A stretch of DNA of 64,000 nucleotides from Emydura subglobosa. Its lineage: Eukaryota; Chordata; Testudines; Chelidae. Shown piece by piece: positions 63,209 to 64,000 of this stretch. The notes beneath the pieces are model-generated. The model ran no database searches, was not told where the DNA came from, and worked only from the letters and a program-made list of their open reading frames with translations. Both the position numbers and the translations under genes were made by a program. The stretch spans positions 2,976,001 through 3,040,000 of the forward strand of contig ML680098.1 in assembly GCA_007922225.1 (NCBI GenBank). The letters run 5' to 3'. Position 1 is the stretch's first letter. Each line of letters opens with the position of its first letter.

Positions 63209-64000
63209 GCTTAGGTGAATCACTGCTGTGATCCCTCACAACAGTCTGGTACAGGAAGTAGTAAAAAAAAGATTGCATCAACTGCAAGAGGAATTTAGGG
63301 AGGCAACTTGGAGTGAGGCCAGAATGTCTATAGTATTTCTCAATGTCCACCATCGCAGAGGCTCATGGAGGACTGGAAGAACTAACTCCTGGCGGTAGTT
63401 GATGGATTCTCCACGTGCACTGGTATGATGTGGAAGCCATGAACTGGAGGACATTTCCCCTACCAATAACAACAGCCCCATTCTGCTCTCAGCCACACCC
63501 TGCAGATCCCAAAGCCAAGAAAGTTATACTAGTGTAGCAGAACGAAATCAGGCCCAATGGGACCAACCTAAAAGTGATTCAGAGTGGTGTAAGTTATACT
63601 TCCTAAATGAATGCAACTTACAACATGGAAGAGGTGGGGGTGAATGAGAGGAGCGTGATTTTTAGCAAGAAAACCACCACCCAGGGAAGTATGGTTAAGT
63701 GGAAGGGCTTGTTTCGTTTTGTACTCTACACCACTCTCTTTTTTTTGTTTGAATTCTCCATGGCCTATGAAGGGAAAACTGCATCTTGATTGCATTGCTT
63801 GCACCGCTGGTGGAGGTGACATGGGAAAGGGCTCTCAGATTCCTCCTCCCTTCTTGTGACCTACATGCCCTTAGTGGACTATTATGCACCCCAAAGGGTC
63901 ATCCACTTGTCCCTGTAAAGGGTTCATTCACTCTGTAGACACTTGAAATGCAGGGCAGGGTATGCTCAGAGCACAACAGCAATTCCTAATGTCCAGCTGG
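63209..64000. other. Intergenic, nothing recognised
   Basis: No gene or element recognised up to the window end. Confidence 0.65.

Noticed and set aside
1..64000. CRISPR arrays, operons, riboswitches, tRNA or rRNA genes
   Set aside because: This is vertebrate DNA; no direct-repeat/spacer array and no cloverleaf or rRNA sequence was seen. MIR heads are tRNA-derived but not functional tRNA genes.
49924..64000. KCNMA1 5' exons, expected somewhere beyond DLG5
   Set aside because: No KCNMA1-like coding sequence was recognised in the distal 14 kb.

Overview
This window is vertebrate nuclear DNA, most likely from a turtle. It holds the 3' two-thirds of one conserved gene, DLG5, on the + strand, followed by about 26 kb of gene-free, repeat-rich DNA. 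The sauropsid/turtle call is an inference from the repeats: a CR1 LINE with the usual tail, many old MIR-like SINEs, hAT-type terminal-inverted-repeat elements, and a nearly full-length DIRS retrotransposon, a class known from turtle genomes.

1-37,280: DLG5 (discs large homolog 5, a MAGUK scaffold). Twenty-three coding exons between 341 and 35,685 splice in phase into about 1,358 codons. They encode PDZ1, PDZ2, a long disordered phospho-/proline-rich linker, PDZ3, PDZ4, SH3, a polybasic hinge and a guanylate-kinase-like (GK) domain ending in a stop. The N-terminal part lies upstream of the window. The 3'UTR runs to about 37,260, with a poly(A) signal just before an A tract. Twenty-one of the 22 introns are GT-AG. 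One, ahead of the GK domain, must use a GC donor to keep frame. A decayed second copy of the first PDZ1 exon lies in the intron at 6,592-6,707.

37,280-43,808: intergenic DNA with a short dispersed repeat, an alternating GT/TA/CA microsatellite, an antisense MIR relic and a decayed CR1 LINE at 40,640-42,150.

43,809-49,923: a GC-rich DIRS-type (tyrosine-recombinase) retrotransposon. It has split inverted terminal repeats, an internal complementary region, a gag-like gene, RT-RNase H, a conserved C-terminal pol segment and a tyrosine recombinase. All the reading frames are broken by stops or frameshifts, so this is an inactive copy.

49,924-64,000: intergenic sequence with LINE, MIR and hAT fragments, a possible LTR and a GC-rich unclassified repeat. 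No host exon was recognised. In human the DNA beyond the DLG5 3' end leads toward KCNMA1, so a gene-poor gap is expected, but the window shows nothing of KCNMA1.

The points most worth a second look are the relic PDZ1 exon, the GC-AG intron, a mini-element sitting exactly in the centre of a palindromic target, the DIRS end/ICR architecture, two hAT elements back to back, and a diverged repeat shared by two DLG5 introns. I found no convincing new biological system.
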